64,000 nt of DNA, from contig LUUF01000079.1 in NCBI GenBank assembly GCA_001644045.1, positions 186,001-250,000 on the forward strand, read 5' to 3'. This DNA is from Methylomonas methanica. GTDB taxonomy: Bacteria > Pseudomonadota > Gammaproteobacteria > Methylococcales > Methylomonadaceae. Each line of letters starts with the position of its first letter. Position 1 is the first letter of the stretch. The notes below the pieces were generated by a model. It did no database searches, was not told the DNA's origin, and worked only from the letters and a program-made list of their open reading frames with translations. Of this stretch, positions 28,241 to 38,062 are shown in pieces. The position numbers were made by a program, and so were the translations under genes.

Positions 28241-29281
28241 ATGCAGCCGATTTTACCGTCCACCCAGCCTATAAGACAATTCGGCAGCCTACCCGACGGC
28301 CTACTGAATATTTCCGCCGAGGCCCTACACTCGCTAATCCCCGAACCGGCGCTTTTCCACCTCTCCGGCAAACGCCCCGAGACCCTGTTCGTCTCGGTCC
28401 TGCTACACGGCAACGAATCCACCGGCTTTCTGGCCGTGCAAAAGCTGTTGCAAAAATATCACGGTCAAACTCTGCCGCGCAGTTTGACGCTGTTTTTCGG
28501 TAATACCCAGGCGGCGCGTTTCAATCTTAGACGGCTGGACGGCCAACCCGATTTCAACCGCATCTGGCCCGGCACTTTTTTGTCGGAATCGCCGGAAGCG
28601 CTTTGGGCGGCGCAAATTTGTCAGATCATGCTCCAGCGCGGCGTGTTTGCCAGCGTTGATGTGCACAACAATACCGGCCTGAACCCGCATTACGCCTGTA
28701 TCAACAAGCTGGATAAGGATTTTCTGCATCTGGGCGCGTTGTTCGGCCGCTTGCTGGTGTATTTCACGCATCCCAAGGGCACGCAATCCAGTGCGTTTGC
28801 CGAGTTTTGCCCGGCGGTGACCTTGGAGTGCGGCCGGCCCGGCCAGCCGCACGGCACCGAACACGCCTTTCAGTTTCTGGACAGTTGCCTGCATTTGCAC
28901 GAGTTTCCGGCCCAGCCAATTGCCAAACAGGATGTGGATATTTACCACACCGTCGCCCAAGTCACCGTCGCCGAAGATGTCAGTTATAGCTTTAGCGACG
29001 CTACAGTCGATCTGCGCCTGGATCCGGAACTGGAAAGCCTGAATTTTACTGAAATTCCCGCCGGCACCGTGTTGGGTATAACCGATTCCGCGCTGATGCC
29101 GTTGATTGCCAAGGACAACGACGGTAAGCCGGTTACCGAACAATTCCTGACGGTTACCGACGGCCAAGTGCAAATCACTCGGCCGACGATGCCGTCCATG
29201 TTGACGTTGGACGAACGGGTCATCGGCCAGGATTGTTTGTGTTATTTGATGGAGCGCTTGGCCGTGGAGACTGGCATTTGA
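28241..29281 (+). CDS. AstE/AspA-type zinc carboxypeptidase-fold deacylase
   Basis: 346 residues. LLHGNESTGFLAV (about 56-68) supplies the HxxE zinc pair, with DVHNNTG and LECGRPGQPHGTEHA further on. These match the succinylglutamate desuccinylase/aspartoacylase (M14-like) group, which hydrolyses N-acyl amino acids. The C-terminal beta domain is present. It is not near other ast genes, so an arginine-degradation role is not supported. It follows the GCS2-type ligase, separated by the island. Confidence 0.88.
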   Translation: MQPILPSTQPIRQFGSLPDGLLNISAEALHSLIPEPALFHLSGKRPETLFVSVLLHGNESTGFLAVQKLLQKYHGQTLPRSLTLFFGNTQAARFNLRRLDGQPDFNRIWPGTFLSESPEALWAAQICQIMLQRGVFASVDVHNNTGLNPHYACINKLDKDFLHLGALFGRLLVYFTHPKGTQSSAFAEFCPAVTLECGRPGQPHGTEHAFQFLDSCLHLHEFPAQPIAKQDVDIYHTVAQVTVAEDVSYSFSDATVDLRLDPELESLNFTEIPAGTVLGITDSALMPLIAKDNDGKPVTEQFLTVTDGQVQITRPTMPSMLTLDERVIGQDCLCYLMERLAVETGI

Positions 29282-29386
29282 GTTTCCGCTGCGGCGGGAA
29301 GCGGGAAAAAACCAAAAGCCTGGACGCCGCCTTTGCGGGAATGTTAGATTCATCCGGCCGCAACGGTTTTCCGAAGGAGAATAACG

Positions 29387-30757
29387 ATGTTGAAGTCACT
29401 GGATGTGTTACTGGGTTTGTCGGTGGTGATGTTGATCGTCAGCATGGCGGTGACCTTAATCAGCCAGGGAATCCTGAATTTACTGGCCAGCCGCGGCCGC
29501 AATCTGCGCACGGGTCTGGCTGACTTGCTGGAATTGCTGGATGCCCGTTTTTCCCGAACCGATGCCGAGGCCATCGCCGCGTTAACGCTGACGCAACGGA
29601 CTATCGGCGGCCGCTGTCGGTGTCGATTGCCGGAGTGGTTGCAGTTTTTTCAGTTCGGCGAAGTGATCCATCGCGAAGAGTTCATCAAGATTCTGCTGGA
29701 TTTGGCGGCTGGCTACGACGCTTCGATCAAAACCGAATTCGAACAGATCAAAGCCAGGCTGGCCAATAAAGCCATCAATGTCGGCCAAGCCACGGAAGCT
29801 CTGGAAACCAAATTGCTGGAATATCCGCGGTTTTTTAAGCGCCTGGGTATTGAAAGCTTGCTTGCGAAGATCAAAAAAGAAAAGGCCGAATCCAAAAAAC
29901 AGCAGTATCACAAGCTGGAGAAAATCGTCGCCGGGCAAATCGATTTGCTGGATAAATTGAAATCCGTGCTGCACGAAAATGGCATCGAAGATCCGGCCGC
30001 TACCTTGAAAAACGCCCGGATGCTGGCGCTGGAGTTTGAAAAATCCAATCCGGAACTGGCGCATAACGTGCGCGAGGCTAACGCGTTATTGCAGGAGGCC
30101 TCCAGCGAATTTTTGGCGATAATTTGTTTGAACTTCGATCATTTGATTGATCGTGTCAGCGTTAGGTTTACCGCCACCACCCGCGTGGTCAGCGTGGTCA
30201 GCGCGGCTTTGGTGGCTATTGCGTTGCAGTTGGACACGGTGTATTTGATCAACCGTTTGTCCGTTGACGAGCAAATGCGGGCGGCCTTTGTGGAATTGGC
30301 GCCCAAACTGACGGAAGATCAGCAAATAAAGAATGCGGTTCAATCAGTCGATGCCAAAGTTACCGGAGGGCAGGGTGCCGAGGCGCCGGCGGAAGAAGCT
30401 GTTAAAGCCAACGAACGCATCGATCTGGAAAAGCAAAAGTATTATCTTAATTTTCTAGCGGAACAGGGTTTGATCAGCCTGCCCATTGACCGGGAAAATT
30501 GGTGCAAACATTGGCAGCTGGTGAGTATTCCCGGTTTGATCTTGTCGATTTTTCTACTCAGTTTGGGTGGGCCGTTTTGGTATAACGCGCTGAGCAAGCT
30601 GGTGCAATTGCGCTCCGGCCTCGCACGCAAGGACGACGAGCAGAAGGCTATTCGCCAAACCACGCAGGCCGTAGGCGGCGATCCGCAAAACCCGGATAAT
30701 CCGTCAGCCTCAAATCCTTTGCAAGGCGAGCGTGGCGATCTGAAGGCGCAGGGTTGA
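29387..30757 (+). CDS. Unknown membrane protein with long cytosolic/coiled region
   Basis: 456 residues, ribosome site GAAGGAG. One N-terminal helix (about 6-30), a long charged helical stretch (about 100-235, rich in Lys/Glu), a membrane segment near 265-285 and a C-terminal one (about 380-400) are visible. The motif VTLISQGILNLLASRGRNLRTGL at the start and the late LSLGGPFWYNALSKLVQLR suggest a family I have seen without a known function. It precedes the amidase gene by 9 bases, so the two are probably one transcript. Confidence 0.7.
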   Translation: MLKSLDVLLGLSVVMLIVSMAVTLISQGILNLLASRGRNLRTGLADLLELLDARFSRTDAEAIAALTLTQRTIGGRCRCRLPEWLQFFQFGEVIHREEFIKILLDLAAGYDASIKTEFEQIKARLANKAINVGQATEALETKLLEYPRFFKRLGIESLLAKIKKEKAESKKQQYHKLEKIVAGQIDLLDKLKSVLHENGIEDPAATLKNARMLALEFEKSNPELAHNVREANALLQEASSEFLAIICLNFDHLIDRVSVRFTATTRVVSVVSAALVAIALQLDTVYLINRLSVDEQMRAAFVELAPKLTEDQQIKNAVQSVDAKVTGGQGAEAPAEEAVKANERIDLEKQKYYLNFLAEQGLISLPIDRENWCKHWQLVSIPGLILSIFLLSLGGPFWYNALSKLVQLRSGLARKDDEQKAIRQTTQAVGGDPQNPDNPSASNPLQGERGDLKAQG

Positions 30758-30766
30758 GGAGGCCTT

Positions 30767-32248
30767 ATGGACAAGCAATGGATAGGCTGCGCGCAGGGTA
30801 ATTTTCGGGTCGGTCGCCCGGCTGGCTTCAAACCGGACATCATTGTCCTGCACTCGGCGGATGGCAGTCTGGCAGAGGCGGGTATGCGCTACAAAAAGTC
30901 GGGCGCTTTGCAATCCATGCATTACGCCATCGGCAACAACGGCGAAATTCATCAATATGTCCAGGAAGCCGACACCGCTTTTCACTCCGGTTTGGTGGTC
31001 AATCCTTCCGCCGGTTTCATCAAGCAAAAACCCAACACCAATCCCAATTTTTTCTCGATTGGCATCGCCCTGGAAGTACCGGTGGTCGGCCAACCCACAG
31101 CGACGCAATTGGCGGCATGCTCGAAATTGATCAGGGAGATTGCCGACCGCTGGGGGATTAACGTCGATGCGGACCATGTGCTGTCGCATAGCGCGATTCG
31201 CGCCTCGGTAAACTGCCCCGGTTCTAGTGTCGATATTGCCAGCCTGATTGCGGCTGCGTTACCCGACCCGGCGGCGAATTTGGTGGCCGGCAAGCAAGTC
31301 GGTCTGCTGAGCAGGGCCAATTTGCGTGGCCGCCCCTCAGTCAGCGCGCCGGTGGTGCGAGTCATGGATGCCGGCAGTAAAGTCGATGTCGTCAGCTTTG
31401 CGGTGGGCGATGTGGTGTCCGGCAACGGCTTTTGGTATCAGGATAAGGATGGTTGTTTTTTCTGGGCTGGCGCCACCGATAGGCCTAATCCGCAGGTGTT
31501 GGCAACGCCGAACGAAGGCGACGCGAGTACCGATACGATGGTGCTCGGTGGCCAACCCGCCGCCGTGGTGGCTGGTTTGGCGATCAATCGTTCCCGGTTT
31601 CGCTTGCCGGCCGGGCAGTTTTTTACCGAGAGGCCAAAAAAGGACTTGATTGTGTTGCATTTTACCGCCGGCTCATCGGCCAAGTCGGCATTCGATACCT
31701 GGACCGGCGATGCACAACATATCGCCGCAGCGTATTTAGTTGATGTCGACGGCACGGTCTATGAGGTGTTCGACCCGACGCAATGGGCCTATCATCTGGG
31801 GGTGCAAGGTTTCAACGGCCGGCTGGATCAGCGCTCGATAGCGATAGAAATTGCCAACGTCGGGCCGTTGCGGCCGGCGGCGGATAATCCGGAGGTCTTG
31901 AATTGGTGGCCGCCGCGCCGGGGCCAAACTCAGCCATTCGGCAGCAAATACTGCGACAAAACCCAAACCGCTAAATATATGCAAACCAACTATCGGGGCG
32001 AGCAGTACTTTGCTACGTTTCCAACGCAGCAGGTGCAAGCGATTCGCTTATTGCTGAACGATTTGTGCGGCCGGTTCGCGATACCGAAAACCTTGCCGCC
32101 GAAAGCCAAGCAATTCGAGCGCGATCTGGCGTTTTTTCAACATTATTCAGGTATCGCCAGTCATGTGAATTTTCGCAGCGACAAATGGGACATAGGCCCG
32201 GCCTTCGACTGGGCGGCGTTGGGCATTGCCAATGCGCACGGCGCCTGA
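30767..32248 (+). CDS. Protein with two N-acetylmuramoyl-L-alanine amidase domains and an SH3-like linker
   Basis: 493 residues, no clear signal peptide. Amidase_2-like domain 1 (about 25-160) has IVLHSADG, MHYAIGNNGEIHQYVQE and HSAIRASVNCPG. An SH3b-type region (about 180-240) follows. Domain 2 (about 290-480) has IVLHFTAG, AAAYLVDVDGTVYEVFDP, the conserved WAYHLG and HVNFRSDKWDIGP. These fit T7-lysozyme-like zinc amidases that cut the MurNAc-L-Ala bond of peptidoglycan. The late zinc position is Cys-type in domain 1 and Asp-type in domain 2. The absence of a signal peptide leaves open how it reaches the wall. It pairs with the previous membrane-protein gene. Confidence 0.8.
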   Translation: MDKQWIGCAQGNFRVGRPAGFKPDIIVLHSADGSLAEAGMRYKKSGALQSMHYAIGNNGEIHQYVQEADTAFHSGLVVNPSAGFIKQKPNTNPNFFSIGIALEVPVVGQPTATQLAACSKLIREIADRWGINVDADHVLSHSAIRASVNCPGSSVDIASLIAAALPDPAANLVAGKQVGLLSRANLRGRPSVSAPVVRVMDAGSKVDVVSFAVGDVVSGNGFWYQDKDGCFFWAGATDRPNPQVLATPNEGDASTDTMVLGGQPAAVVAGLAINRSRFRLPAGQFFTERPKKDLIVLHFTAGSSAKSAFDTWTGDAQHIAAAYLVDVDGTVYEVFDPTQWAYHLGVQGFNGRLDQRSIAIEIANVGPLRPAADNPEVLNWWPPRRGQTQPFGSKYCDKTQTAKYMQTNYRGEQYFATFPTQQVQAIRLLLNDLCGRFAIPKTLPPKAKQFERDLAFFQHYSGIASHVNFRSDKWDIGPAFDWAALGIANAHGA

Positions 32249-32474
32249 CGAGTTTTTACACGCAGTGACGATAATGTATTTGTCGCCCGGTATCACAAGA
32301 TTATTGCAACAACCGATGCAGTCGTCACAGTTCTATCAACCAGCCGACGTCGATATTCTCTGCTGCTGTTAAGATGATTTAAGTCAGCGGTCGGGCAATT
32401 TTGGCTTAGACCGCTATGCTTATTTTGGCAATCAAATCCGCTTCATCTGCAAATCTCGCAACTTAGGAAATAAC

Positions 32475-33617
32475 ATGCCCGATAGACCTTTCTGTATTTT
32501 TGTAGTCGATGACGATGCTTTATTGCGTTTGGTAATCACGGATCAATTGCAGGGGCAGAATTATCAAATCCACGAGTTTTCCAATGGCGAGGAATGCTTG
32601 GCGGCGATGGATTTGGCCCCGAATCTGATTTTGCTGGATATCGAAATGCCGGGTCTGAGCGGTATCGAAGTTTGTCGGCGGATTCGCGCCGACGGCAATG
32701 ACGATGTACAAGTGATGTTCGTTTCCGCGCATGACGATCTGGAGATTTTGCTGACCGCGTTCGATGCCGGCGGTAACGATTTCATTCCGAAAAATGCTAA
32801 AAAAGACGTATTGCTGCGCAAGGTCGATCTGGCAATCGAAGCCGAGCAGCAAAAAAGGCAACTGCAATCGCAATTGTCTTACGCCCAGCAAACCGCATTT
32901 ACCGCCATGTCCAGCCTGGGTGAAACCGGCACCGTATTGCAGTTTTTACGCACGTCGTTTCAATGCGTTACGTTTCAGCATCTGGGTAGTTTGTTAATCG
33001 AGACTTTGCAGCAATACGGTTTGAACGGCTTGGTGAAATTGACCGACACCGTGAACGAGTACGACTTTAGCCCGGAAAAAATCTGTACCCCGCTGGAAGA
33101 ATCCATCCTTACCTATGTGGCTAAGCTGGGCCGGATTTACCAGGCCGGCGATCGCCTGGTGTTTAATTTCTCGCATGTGACGCTATTGGTGACCGGGCTG
33201 GATACCGATGATCCGGATGCCATCGGCCGTTTACGCGATCACCTGGCGATTCTTGCGGAAGGTGCCAGCGCTCGTGTCGAAGCGATGATCAGCGAACAAC
33301 AGCGCTTGCAGGAAGCCAATGCCCGCCTGGAAGGCGTGAAAGAATTGACCGATTTATTGATGGAGATAGAGGCCAATCAACAAGCCAATCAAGCGCAGAT
33401 GGTGAATTTGGCCGAACAGCACAAAATGAACATGGAAAGCGCCTTTATTCATCTGGGGCTGACCGATAGCCAGGAGTTTTTGCTGCACGGATATGTCGAC
33501 GAATTGACCACGCAGATGGACAACCTGTTCGAGAACGACAACAAGCTGGCGTTGCGTTTGAACCAAATTGTCGAAAAGCAAAAATCCCTGCTGTTGTCGA
33601 GCCAGGTTAGCCGTTAA
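32475..33617 (+). CDS. Response regulator with uncharacterised C-terminal domain
   Basis: 380 residues. A receiver domain (about 6-125) has the acidic pocket VDDD near residue 12, the phosphoacceptor Asp55 (LLDIEMPG) and a SAHDD segment. The remaining 250 residues contain no DNA-binding, GGDEF or HD-GYP motif. A helical, Gln-rich region (about 270-340) may form a coiled coil. It precedes the hybrid kinase gene by 49 bases on the same strand, so that kinase is the probable partner. Output unknown. Confidence 0.85.
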   Translation: MPDRPFCIFVVDDDALLRLVITDQLQGQNYQIHEFSNGEECLAAMDLAPNLILLDIEMPGLSGIEVCRRIRADGNDDVQVMFVSAHDDLEILLTAFDAGGNDFIPKNAKKDVLLRKVDLAIEAEQQKRQLQSQLSYAQQTAFTAMSSLGETGTVLQFLRTSFQCVTFQHLGSLLIETLQQYGLNGLVKLTDTVNEYDFSPEKICTPLEESILTYVAKLGRIYQAGDRLVFNFSHVTLLVTGLDTDDPDAIGRLRDHLAILAEGASARVEAMISEQQRLQEANARLEGVKELTDLLMEIEANQQANQAQMVNLAEQHKMNMESAFIHLGLTDSQEFLLHGYVDELTTQMDNLFENDNKLALRLNQIVEKQKSLLLSSQVSR

Positions 33618-33666
33618 AGCCTCCTCTACATCCCTACCGATTTCACCATAGAGCCGAGAATTGCCT

Positions 33667-36600
33667 ATGCAAGCTTTGTTTTCGCCCGCCGTGGCGCTGA
33701 TGAATCGTTTGAGTTTCAGCAAGAAGTTTGTGGTGATAGGTTTTCTGTCGCTGCTGGCCGTGCTAGTGGTGTTTTACAGTCTTTACCAGAGTCTGAGCCG
33801 GGTGATTGTCGATTCTGAGCGGGAACTGCAAGGGCTGGTACAAATTAAGCATATTACGCAGGCCATGCAATTCGTGCAGCAGCATCGGGGCTTGTCGGTC
33901 GCGGTACTTGGCGGCATCGATGGCTTGAGCGAGAAGCGCGACCTGTCGGAAGCCAAGGTCAGCGCAGCCTTATCGACATTGGAACAAAACTTATCGGCGG
34001 ATTCGTCGACCGCGCAGGCCTACGCAGCCGTAAAAAACGACTGGAACCAACTCCGGCAAAATGCTGCCAGCCAAAATATTCAGGAAAGTTATCGTTTACA
34101 CGGTCTCCTGGTGGAGAAGCTGTTGGATCTGGAGAAGCTTATTGGCGAGGAATTCTTGCTGTTTACCGATTCTAATCTGGATTCCTACCATTTGATCATG
34201 CTGGTTACAGAGCAAATGCCGACCGCTCTGGAAGGGATTGCGCAATTGCGCGGCTACGGCATGGGGATACTGGCCAAAAAGCAGATTAGCGATCAGGAAA
34301 AGATCGAGATTTACGTGCTAAAAAATAGAATCGAAGCCGGCATGGATGTGATTGAAGAAACCACCCATGATTTTCAGCGCTACAAACCGGAGTTACACCC
34401 GATCCTGGCCACCACCCGGGAAAATATTGTCAATGCCTCTAGTTTAATTACTCAATACGTCATTGCCGATATTATTCAGGAAAAGTTTTCCATTAATCCG
34501 GAGTACTTTTATTCGACGGTGACTTTAGCGCTCGATACGGCCTATTCGGAAATTTACGACAGCTTTATCCCGGCAACCGAACAATTGATCAAGGCCAGAA
34601 TTAACGTTGCCAAAACCACGCTGGCGCTGAGCATCGGTATTCCCGGCTTTATATTTTTACTGATAATTTATTTTGCAATTGGCGCCCATCTGGCGGTGAG
34701 TCGTTATATAGCCAAACTGGCGAAAACCGCGAAAGCGTTTTCCGGCGGCGATTTTCAGCAAAGAATGCCGCTAACCCTGCACGACGAAATCGGGCAGGTC
34801 GCGGAGAGTTTTAACGAAATGGCCGACGGCTTTGCGGCGCTATTGACCGCGAGGCGCGAGGATGAAATCCGCATCCGCAGTATCGTCGATACCGCTTTGG
34901 ATGCCGTAGTGCAGATGGATGCCAATGGTCTTATCAGCGGTTGGAATCGCCAGGCCGAACAGATATTCGGCTGGCCGGCGGCGGGAGCCTTGGGCTGCTT
35001 GTTACACGATGTCATCATTCCGGAGCGATACCGCCAAGCTCATCAGCAAGGCATGCAGCGTTATTTGGATACCGGGCGCGGTTCCGTGTTGAATCAGCGT
35101 ATTGAAGTGGTGGCGCTACATCGGGATGGTCATGAGTTTCCGATTGAATTGACTATCACGCCGAATAGATTGGGAAATGTCGTCGAATTTAGTGCCTTTA
35201 TCAGAGATATTTCCGCGCAAAAGCGGGCAATACAGACTTTGCAGGCCAGCGAGCAACGGCATCGGGCCTTATTCGAATCTTCGCGCGATGCGTTGATGAC
35301 GCTTAGCGCCAGCCGGGGGTTCATATCGGCCAACCCGGCGGCAATCAGTCTGTTTGCTTGTCGCGACGAACAAGAGTTTTTAGCGCAAACCCCGGCCACA
35401 TTATCGCCGGAGTGGCAATCCGATGGCCGGCCTTCGGCCGAGGTGGCCCAGGAAAAGCTTGAACTGGCGATTGCCGAGGGCTCGGCTACTTTCGAATGGT
35501 TACATAGACGCCTAAACGGCGAGACTTTTTATGCCGAAGTGCAGCTTAGTCGCGTCGAGATCGAAGATGACATCGTCGTGCAGGCCACGGTGCGCGATAT
35601 TAGCGAAAAAAAGCGCGCCAAGGCGGCATTGGTTACCAGCGAGGCCAGGACCAGAGCGGTACTGCGAACCATGTCAGATGCGGTCGTGTTGATCGATAAC
35701 AAAGGCATCATGTTGTTGGTTAACGATGCGATCGGCGATTTATTCGGTTACGAAGAAGACGAATTATTGGGGCAGAACGTAAAAATGCTGATGCCGGAGC
35801 CTTATCATTCCGAACATGACGGTTATTTGAGCCGGCATCTGGACAATAGCAAGGAAAGAGTCATTATCGGCCGGCGGATCGAGGTGGAGGGCAAGCGCAA
35901 GGACGGATTGCTGGTACCGATTGAGTTGAGTGTCAACGAATTGATGGACGATTTCGGCAGCACTTACATCGGCGTCATGCGCGACATCAGTCATCGCAAG
36001 GCGGTAGAGCAGGCGCATGAAACCGCGCGACTGGAAGCGGAACATTTGGCGCATATGAAAAGCGAGTTCCTTGCCAATATGAGCCATGAAATTCGTACGC
36101 CATTGAATGCCATTATCGGTCTGGCCAAAATTAGCGTGCGTGATAACTTAGGGCGGAGCATGCAGGAAAACAGTGCCCGTATTTATGATGCCGGCATGCA
36201 TTTGCTGAGCCTGGTCAACGACATACTGGATTTTTCCAAAATCGAGGCCGGCAAGATGACCCTGGATGAGCATCCGTTTCGCCTGGATGCTTTGATAGAA
36301 GACGCCATCAGTCTGGTGGATATGCGCGCCAAGGAAAAACAACTGGACCTGATAGTACATCGCTCCCAGGATTTGCCGGAATGGGTGAATGGCGATCCGT
36401 TGCGCTTACGGCAGGTTTTGGTCAATCTATTGTCCAATGCCGTGAAGTTTACCGAGCATGGCTATGTCAGCCTGGAAATTTCTCGTCAAAAGAACATGAT
36501 CGAAATCAGCGTGACCGATAGCGGCATCGGCATGACCTCCGAGCAGATTAGCCGTTTGTTTACCGCTTTCGAGCAAGCCGATAGTTCCACCACCCGTAAA

Positions 36601-37590
36601 TTCGGCGGTAGCGGTTTAGGATTGGCGATTAGTCGGGATCTGGCCAACCTGATGGGCGGCGATATTGTCGTGAAAAGTATTTTGGGAACGGGCAGCAAAT
36701 TCACACTAAGCGTGCCGCTGCCGGCTACTGCTGCGGGGATCGAGCATTCGACCGATTATCATCAGGATGGTGGACGCTTGCGCGGCTTCAGAATATTGGC
36801 AGCGGAAGATGTGGCTTTAAATAGATTGGTGTTGGAGGATTTATTGATCCATGAAGGTGCGCACGTAATCTTTGCGGAAAACGGTCGGCAAGCGCTGGAG
36901 CGTCTGGAGGAGGCCGGCTACGCCAGCTTCGATGCGGTGTTGATGGATATTCAGATGCCGGTAATGGATGGCTATCAGGCGGCGCGGCGCATTCTGGAAA
37001 TCGCGCCGGACTTACCTATCATAGGTTTGACAGCCCATGCCATGCCCGAGGAGCGGCAACGCTGCCTGGAAATGGGGATGCGTGATCGGGTTACGAAACC
37101 GATCGATGCCGATGCCTTGGTCGGCGCGTTGCGGCAGCATGTGTCGATCAGCAAAGCATCTGCTGAAATCAGCCGCGTGGGCGTTGCCGCAGCGGAAATC
37201 GAAGCCCCGGAAACTGCGAAGGAAGTAGTGGCGGAACTTGAACCGGACGGATTGATAGATTGGGTTGCTTTGCAACAACGCTTCGATGGTCGTCAAGCGT
37301 TTATAGACAAGCTGATTGACAACGCGTTGGATGGCGCGCAACAGGCTAATCTCGACAAACTACGACAGGCCGCCGAACAGCGCGATTACGCTGCGATTAA
37401 ATTTGTTGCGCATAATTTGAAAGGCTTTGCCGGTATTTTCGAGGTTCAACAAATGCAGAGTCTGGCACAGCAAACCGAAGTTGCCGCTAAGGATCAAGCC
37501 GAGGAAGCCATTGCAATGGCCGAGGGCTTGGCCAATTTGCTACAAACTATTCTGGCAGAGTTTCAAAGTAAACGGACTGTCGCCACTTAG
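33667..37590 (+). CDS. NIT-HAMP-PAS hybrid sensor histidine kinase with Hpt
   Basis: 1307 residues from the ATG at 33667. Two membrane helices (about 20-38 and 315-335) bracket a periplasmic nitrate/nitrite-sensing (NIT)-like helical domain containing QQHRGLSVAV. A HAMP linker, three PAS domains (about 395-780) and a histidine-kinase core follow. His807 in SHEIRTPLN, SNAVKFTE, DSGIGM and GSGLGLAIS are intact. A receiver domain (Asp1094) and a C-terminal Hpt domain (His1249, AHNLKG) complete a phosphorelay. The ligand is not known; nitrate sensing is only suggested by the NIT-like domain. Confidence 0.93.
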   Translation: MQALFSPAVALMNRLSFSKKFVVIGFLSLLAVLVVFYSLYQSLSRVIVDSERELQGLVQIKHITQAMQFVQQHRGLSVAVLGGIDGLSEKRDLSEAKVSAALSTLEQNLSADSSTAQAYAAVKNDWNQLRQNAASQNIQESYRLHGLLVEKLLDLEKLIGEEFLLFTDSNLDSYHLIMLVTEQMPTALEGIAQLRGYGMGILAKKQISDQEKIEIYVLKNRIEAGMDVIEETTHDFQRYKPELHPILATTRENIVNASSLITQYVIADIIQEKFSINPEYFYSTVTLALDTAYSEIYDSFIPATEQLIKARINVAKTTLALSIGIPGFIFLLIIYFAIGAHLAVSRYIAKLAKTAKAFSGGDFQQRMPLTLHDEIGQVAESFNEMADGFAALLTARREDEIRIRSIVDTALDAVVQMDANGLISGWNRQAEQIFGWPAAGALGCLLHDVIIPERYRQAHQQGMQRYLDTGRGSVLNQRIEVVALHRDGHEFPIELTITPNRLGNVVEFSAFIRDISAQKRAIQTLQASEQRHRALFESSRDALMTLSASRGFISANPAAISLFACRDEQEFLAQTPATLSPEWQSDGRPSAEVAQEKLELAIAEGSATFEWLHRRLNGETFYAEVQLSRVEIEDDIVVQATVRDISEKKRAKAALVTSEARTRAVLRTMSDAVVLIDNKGIMLLVNDAIGDLFGYEEDELLGQNVKMLMPEPYHSEHDGYLSRHLDNSKERVIIGRRIEVEGKRKDGLLVPIELSVNELMDDFGSTYIGVMRDISHRKAVEQAHETARLEAEHLAHMKSEFLANMSHEIRTPLNAIIGLAKISVRDNLGRSMQENSARIYDAGMHLLSLVNDILDFSKIEAGKMTLDEHPFRLDALIEDAISLVDMRAKEKQLDLIVHRSQDLPEWVNGDPLRLRQVLVNLLSNAVKFTEHGYVSLEISRQKNMIEISVTDSGIGMTSEQISRLFTAFEQADSSTTRKFGGSGLGLAISRDLANLMGGDIVVKSILGTGSKFTLSVPLPATAAGIEHSTDYHQDGGRLRGFRILAAEDVALNRLVLEDLLIHEGAHVIFAENGRQALERLEEAGYASFDAVLMDIQMPVMDGYQAARRILEIAPDLPIIGLTAHAMPEERQRCLEMGMRDRVTKPIDADALVGALRQHVSISKASAEISRVGVAAAEIEAPETAKEVVAELEPDGLIDWVALQQRFDGRQAFIDKLIDNALDGAQQANLDKLRQAAEQRDYAAIKFVAHNLKGFAGIFEVQQMQSLAQQTEVAAKDQAEEAIAMAEGLANLLQTILAEFQSKRTVAT

Positions 37591-37810
37591 AGTAAATCCG
37601 CATAACTTGCCTCATTTATTCGCGGATCCGGGTTTTTGATTTTCCCGTTCTCGCGCCATTGAGGCTAGTCGTCGAAATAGCCAGTCACAGAATTTGTCGG
37701 CCCATTTTCAGCTTTCTGCGCCTCGATATTTTGCTCGCTTCGACGAATAACTTTTCGGTTTCAGCGCAAATCTTGCCGGGACTGGGGTGCTTGGAGTGGA
37801 TTTAGCGGCG

Positions 37811-37841
37811 AAAAAAATGGCGGGTTTATGCAACCCGCCAT
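37811..37841 (-). terminator. Intrinsic terminator, minus strand
   Basis: Reading the minus strand, a perfect 10-base-pair stem (ATGGCGGGTT with AACCCGCCAT, five-base loop) is followed directly by seven Ts. On the plus strand the hairpin is followed by CAAAAC, not a T-run. There is no minus-strand gene upstream within 470 bases, which suggests it ends a small RNA. Confidence 0.65.
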
Positions 37842-37960
37842 CAAAACATCCCTGTCGCTAGGAGGAGGTTTACCTATCACTAACAAGAGCCGACAAAATC
37901 ACCTGGTCAATTTGTCATGTTAATGAACGGAACCTCTAAAATAAAACGATATAATATGAT
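37842..37960 (-). ncRNA. Candidate small RNA with a C-rich (anti-Shine-Dalgarno) loop
   Basis: The stretch just before the minus-strand terminator contains CCTCCTCCT (complement of 37860-37868), which can sit in a loop closed by TAGG and CCTA (37873-37876 and 37859-37862). Such exposed CCUCC loops occur in bacterial small RNAs that block ribosome sites. The 5' end is not defined; the upper boundary given is a guess, and I find no convincing promoter. It lies in the 472-base gap between the hybrid-kinase and LysR genes, which otherwise has no gene. Confidence 0.35.
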
Positions 37961-38062
37961 TTTTATATCGAAAGAATAGATTGTCATCGCAACGTCGAAT
38001 TACAGTATAGGTTAGTAATAAAATTTTGCTTTGAATCGCAGTATTTTTTATGGAGCAAGCAT

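Noticed and set aside
30767-32248. Phage lysis module around the amidase gene
   Set aside because: No holin, capsid, integrase or other phage gene nearby; kept only as an open possibility in the finding.
37818-37862. Short ORF starting in the hairpin (MAGLCNPPSK...) as a leader peptide of the LysR gene
   Set aside because: Only 14 codons, no ribosome site, and the LysR start is 200 bases away; the hairpin works better as a minus-strand terminator.
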